From positions 1 through 6,188 of the forward strand of contig DAOUTL010000082.1 in assembly GCA_030626685.1 (NCBI GenBank): a stretch of 6,188 bases of DNA, read 5' to 3'. The first letter of the stretch is position 1. Every line of letters begins with the position of its first letter. The stretch is from Candidatus Bathyarchaeota archaeon. Its GTDB lineage: Archaea; Thermoproteota; Bathyarchaeia; Bathyarchaeales; Bathycorpusculaceae. The notes under the pieces are model-generated. The model searched no databases, was not told where the DNA came from, and worked only from the letters and a program-made list of their open reading frames with translations. Positions 4,696 to 6,188 of the stretch are shown here, one piece after another. The position numbers and the translations under genes are program-made.

Positions 4696-5100
4696 TCAAC
4701 GCTTTTCTTTATGGATTCTAAAGTGTGACTCTTTTCCAGCGCTTACGTAGTCTCCGCCTATTCCACGCACAATAGAAGCTATTTTAGCAAAGTTTTCTGA
4801 ACCCAAAAATTGACGAGGCTTTACCACAATGTAATCTTCCTTTTCTTCAAAGCTTAACAGACTCTCCAAATCTTCAGGAAACATCATTTTAACATCCTCT
4901 ATTGACTGCATTTTTTCAGAAACCTCGGGCGTTACAGGTGCAGGTGCTGGGGCAACCGCTGGCTGTGCGAGTTGTGAAACCGCCAAAGATTTTAGGGATG
5001 CCGAAACTTGCCTAAGGTCTTCTGTAACCCTGTTTAAAACCACAAGAAGCTCATCAACCCTTTCTGTAAGTTTTTTAACGTTCTCCTTTTCTTCGCTCAT
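4696..5100 (-). CDS. Coiled-coil protein with Ala/Pro linker and small C-terminal domain, function unknown
   Basis: I do not recognise this 134-residue protein. Residues 3-40 have heptad-like spacing (VKKLTERVDELLVVLNRV and onward) and should form a coiled coil for oligomerisation. Residues 46-57 are an alanine/proline-rich flexible linker (QPAVAPAPAPV). The rest is a compact domain: a helical part (SIEDVKMMFPEDLESLLSF), a strand IVVKPRQFLG (91-100), a helix (NFAKIASIVRGIGG) and a closing strand around YVSAGKESHFRI (118-129). The many basic residues near the end could contact nucleic acid or another protein, but this is only a guess. The start is the ATG at 5100, with GGAAGAAGG just upstream; a TTG at 5118 would add six residues consisting of that ribosome binding site and is less likely. 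It is divergent from rtcA across 115 bases and is followed in frame by the homing-endonuclease remnant. Confidence 0.78.
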   Translation of the reverse strand: MSEEKENVKKLTERVDELLVVLNRVTEDLRQVSASLKSLAVSQLAQPAVAPAPAPVTPEVSEKMQSIEDVKMMFPEDLESLLSFEEKEDYIVVKPRQFLGSENFAKIASIVRGIGGDYVSAGKESHFRIHKEKR

Positions 5101-5136
5101 ACACCTTCTTCCTTCCAAATCATTAATACTTAACGC

Positions 5137-5146
5137 ATTTATTAAA
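5137..5146 (-). promoter_or_regulatory. TATA-like box of the coiled-coil protein gene
   Basis: On the minus strand this reads TTTAATAAAT, centred about 40 bases before the ATG at 5100, so transcription would start near 5115. The TTG at 5118 would then fall upstream of the message, which favours the ATG start. Confidence 0.4.
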
Positions 5147-5160
5147 TTGTTTGTTGAGCC

Positions 5161-5170
5161 TTTAATGAAT
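5161..5170 (+). promoter_or_regulatory. Possible TATA box of rtcA
   Basis: TTTAATGAAT lies about 50 bases before the GTG at 5216 and would give a leader of about 24 bases with the ribosome binding site AAGGGGAG (5198-5205). It is back to back with the TATA-like box of the divergent gene at 5137-5146, 15 bases away. Confidence 0.35.
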
Positions 5171-5215
5171 CGGTAATATGTTAAAGAGTTGGATTAGAAG
5201 GGGAGCCCACCGTAC

Positions 5216-6188
5216 GTGATTGAAATTGATGGGAGCCAGAAAAGTGGAAGCGGCACAATCCTTAGACTATCGGTTGCCTTAGCCGCCATATTAAAGCAGC
5301 CACTGTACATTCACAACATTAGACAAAACAGACCGCAGCCAGGTTTGAGACCTCAGCATTTGGAAGCGGTCCTGACAGCCGCAAAGCTCTGCGAAGCCGA
5401 ATTGGAAGGTGCAAAACTTAATTCACGTGAACTTTGGTTTAAGCCTAGAGAAGTTAAGGGTGGGAAATTTGAGGCTGAAATCGGCACCGCTGGGAGCATT
5501 CCAATGCTTCTGATGACTGTTCTGCCAATCTGTGCCTTTGCAAAAAGCACGGTGCACTTACACATCTCGAAGGGCGGGACAGATGTTTGGCATTCACCAA
5601 CCATCAACTACATGCGAAATGTGTTTTTGTCAACGCTTAAGCGCATGGGACTAAACACAGCCTTAACAGTTCACAAGTATGGTTATTATCCGAAGGGCAT
5701 GGGTGAGGTAACAATAACTGTTGAGCCTTGCAAGTCTCTGAAACCACTACGCTTAGAGAATTTCGGTAAAATAAAAGTCATAAAAGGGGTTTCGGTCTGC
5801 ACTTTCCTCGCTGAGAGAAAGGTTGCGGAACGCCAAGCAAAAGCCGCAAACAACTATCTGAAGGAAAGGGGCTACTTGGCAGACATCCAAATAGTAAATG
5901 ATAGGTCGAATCCGTTGCAGAAGGGCAGTTCCCTTGTATTATGGGCTGAAACCGACTCTGGTGCAATTTTGGGAGCCGACGCAATCGGCGAACTCAGAAA
6001 GTCAAGCGAAACTGTTGGAAAGGAGGCTGCTGAAAAGTTCTATGCAGAAGTTTCAACTAAGCCTACAGTTGATGTGCATCTGGCTGACATGCTCATTCCA
6101 TACGTAGCGTTGGCGAAAGGCAAGTCAGCATACGTAACGCGAACAATTTCAGGCCATTTAGAAACAAACATTTGGCTCGCTGAGAAAA
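5216..6188 (+). CDS. rtcA: RNA 3'-terminal phosphate cyclase, partial (3' end beyond window)
   Basis: The enzyme uses ATP to convert RNA 3'-phosphate ends into 2',3'-cyclic phosphates through an enzyme-AMP intermediate, in RNA repair or processing. 324 codons are visible of a usual 340 or so. Family marks in order: IEIDGSQ (2-8), IRQNRPQPGLRPQH (35-48, with R36, R39, R45), IGTAGS (89-94), SKGGTD (118-123), YGYYPKGMGEV (155-165), LADMLIPYVALA (289-300, D291), and SGHLETN (312-318), whose H314 matches the histidine that is adenylated in E. coli RtcA (H309). The start must be GTG at 5216: an in-frame TAG lies at 5195-5197 and no other start codon falls between; AAGGGGAG precedes it by 10 bases. 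Odd point: the usual GEGGGQ after the first strand is KSGSGT here (9-14), so the conserved glutamate is missing. The gene is open at the window end. Confidence 0.9.
   Translation, partial: MIEIDGSQKSGSGTILRLSVALAAILKQPLYIHNIRQNRPQPGLRPQHLEAVLTAAKLCEAELEGAKLNSRELWFKPREVKGGKFEAEIGTAGSIPMLLMTVLPICAFAKSTVHLHISKGGTDVWHSPTINYMRNVFLSTLKRMGLNTALTVHKYGYYPKGMGEVTITVEPCKSLKPLRLENFGKIKVIKGVSVCTFLAERKVAERQAKAANNYLKERGYLADIQIVNDRSNPLQKGSSLVLWAETDSGAILGADAIGELRKSSETVGKEAAEKFYAEVSTKPTVDVHLADMLIPYVALAKGKSAYVTRTISGHLETNIWLAEK

Noticed and set aside
1..6188. CRISPR array, tRNA/rRNA genes, insertion sequence or toxin-antitoxin pair
   Set aside because: No spaced direct repeats, no cloverleaf, no transposase or terminal repeats were seen, and the ribbon-helix-helix gene has no toxin beside it.

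Overview
The window reads as a piece of an archaeal chromosome, most likely from the Thermoproteota and plausibly a Bathyarchaeia-type lineage. This placement is inferred from gene content only. The supporting signs are a free-standing ATP-pyrophosphatase subunit of GMP synthase (the archaeal two-subunit arrangement), a pyruvate-kinase C-domain-like stand-alone protein, an arcadin-1-like small protein, an archaeal-type RtcA, TATA/BRE-like elements 25-35 bases ahead of genes, frequent GTG/TTG starts and GA-rich ribosome binding sites.

Layout, left to right: (1) 55-603 (+), stand-alone pyruvate-kinase-C-like protein. (2) 777-1547 (+), orotidine 5'-phosphate decarboxylase. (3) 1568-1720 (-), a 50-residue ribbon-helix-helix regulator convergent with pyrF, with its own TATA box and an inverted repeat that could be its operator. 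(4) 1721-2142, a 422-base AT-rich gene-free spacer. (5) 2143-3345 (+), GMP synthase subunit B with an enlarged C-terminal dimerisation domain. (6) 3401-3730 (+), arcadin-1-like protein. (7) 3714-4049 (-), an unrecognised 111-residue protein whose 3' end overlaps the previous gene by 17 bases. (8) 4210-4497 (+), acylphosphatase. (9) 4498-4695 (-), decayed remnant of a LAGLIDADG homing endonuclease with two internal stops. (10) 4696-5100 (-), an unrecognised coiled-coil protein with an Ala/Pro linker and a compact C-terminal domain. (11) 5216 to the window end (+), RNA 3'-terminal phosphate cyclase, cut by the window edge just past the catalytic histidine.

The genes are mostly single transcription units with their own promoter-like elements rather than one operon. 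Two belong to nucleotide synthesis (pyrF, last step of UMP synthesis; guaAB, last step of GMP synthesis) and one to RNA-end metabolism (rtcA). The others are small proteins of regulatory, cytoskeletal or unknown role. No CRISPR array, rRNA, tRNA, insertion sequence or obvious defence system was found. The least ordinary items are the homing-endonuclease remnant, the ribbon-helix-helix gene with its candidate operator, the altered N-terminal motif of RtcA and the two unrecognised proteins.
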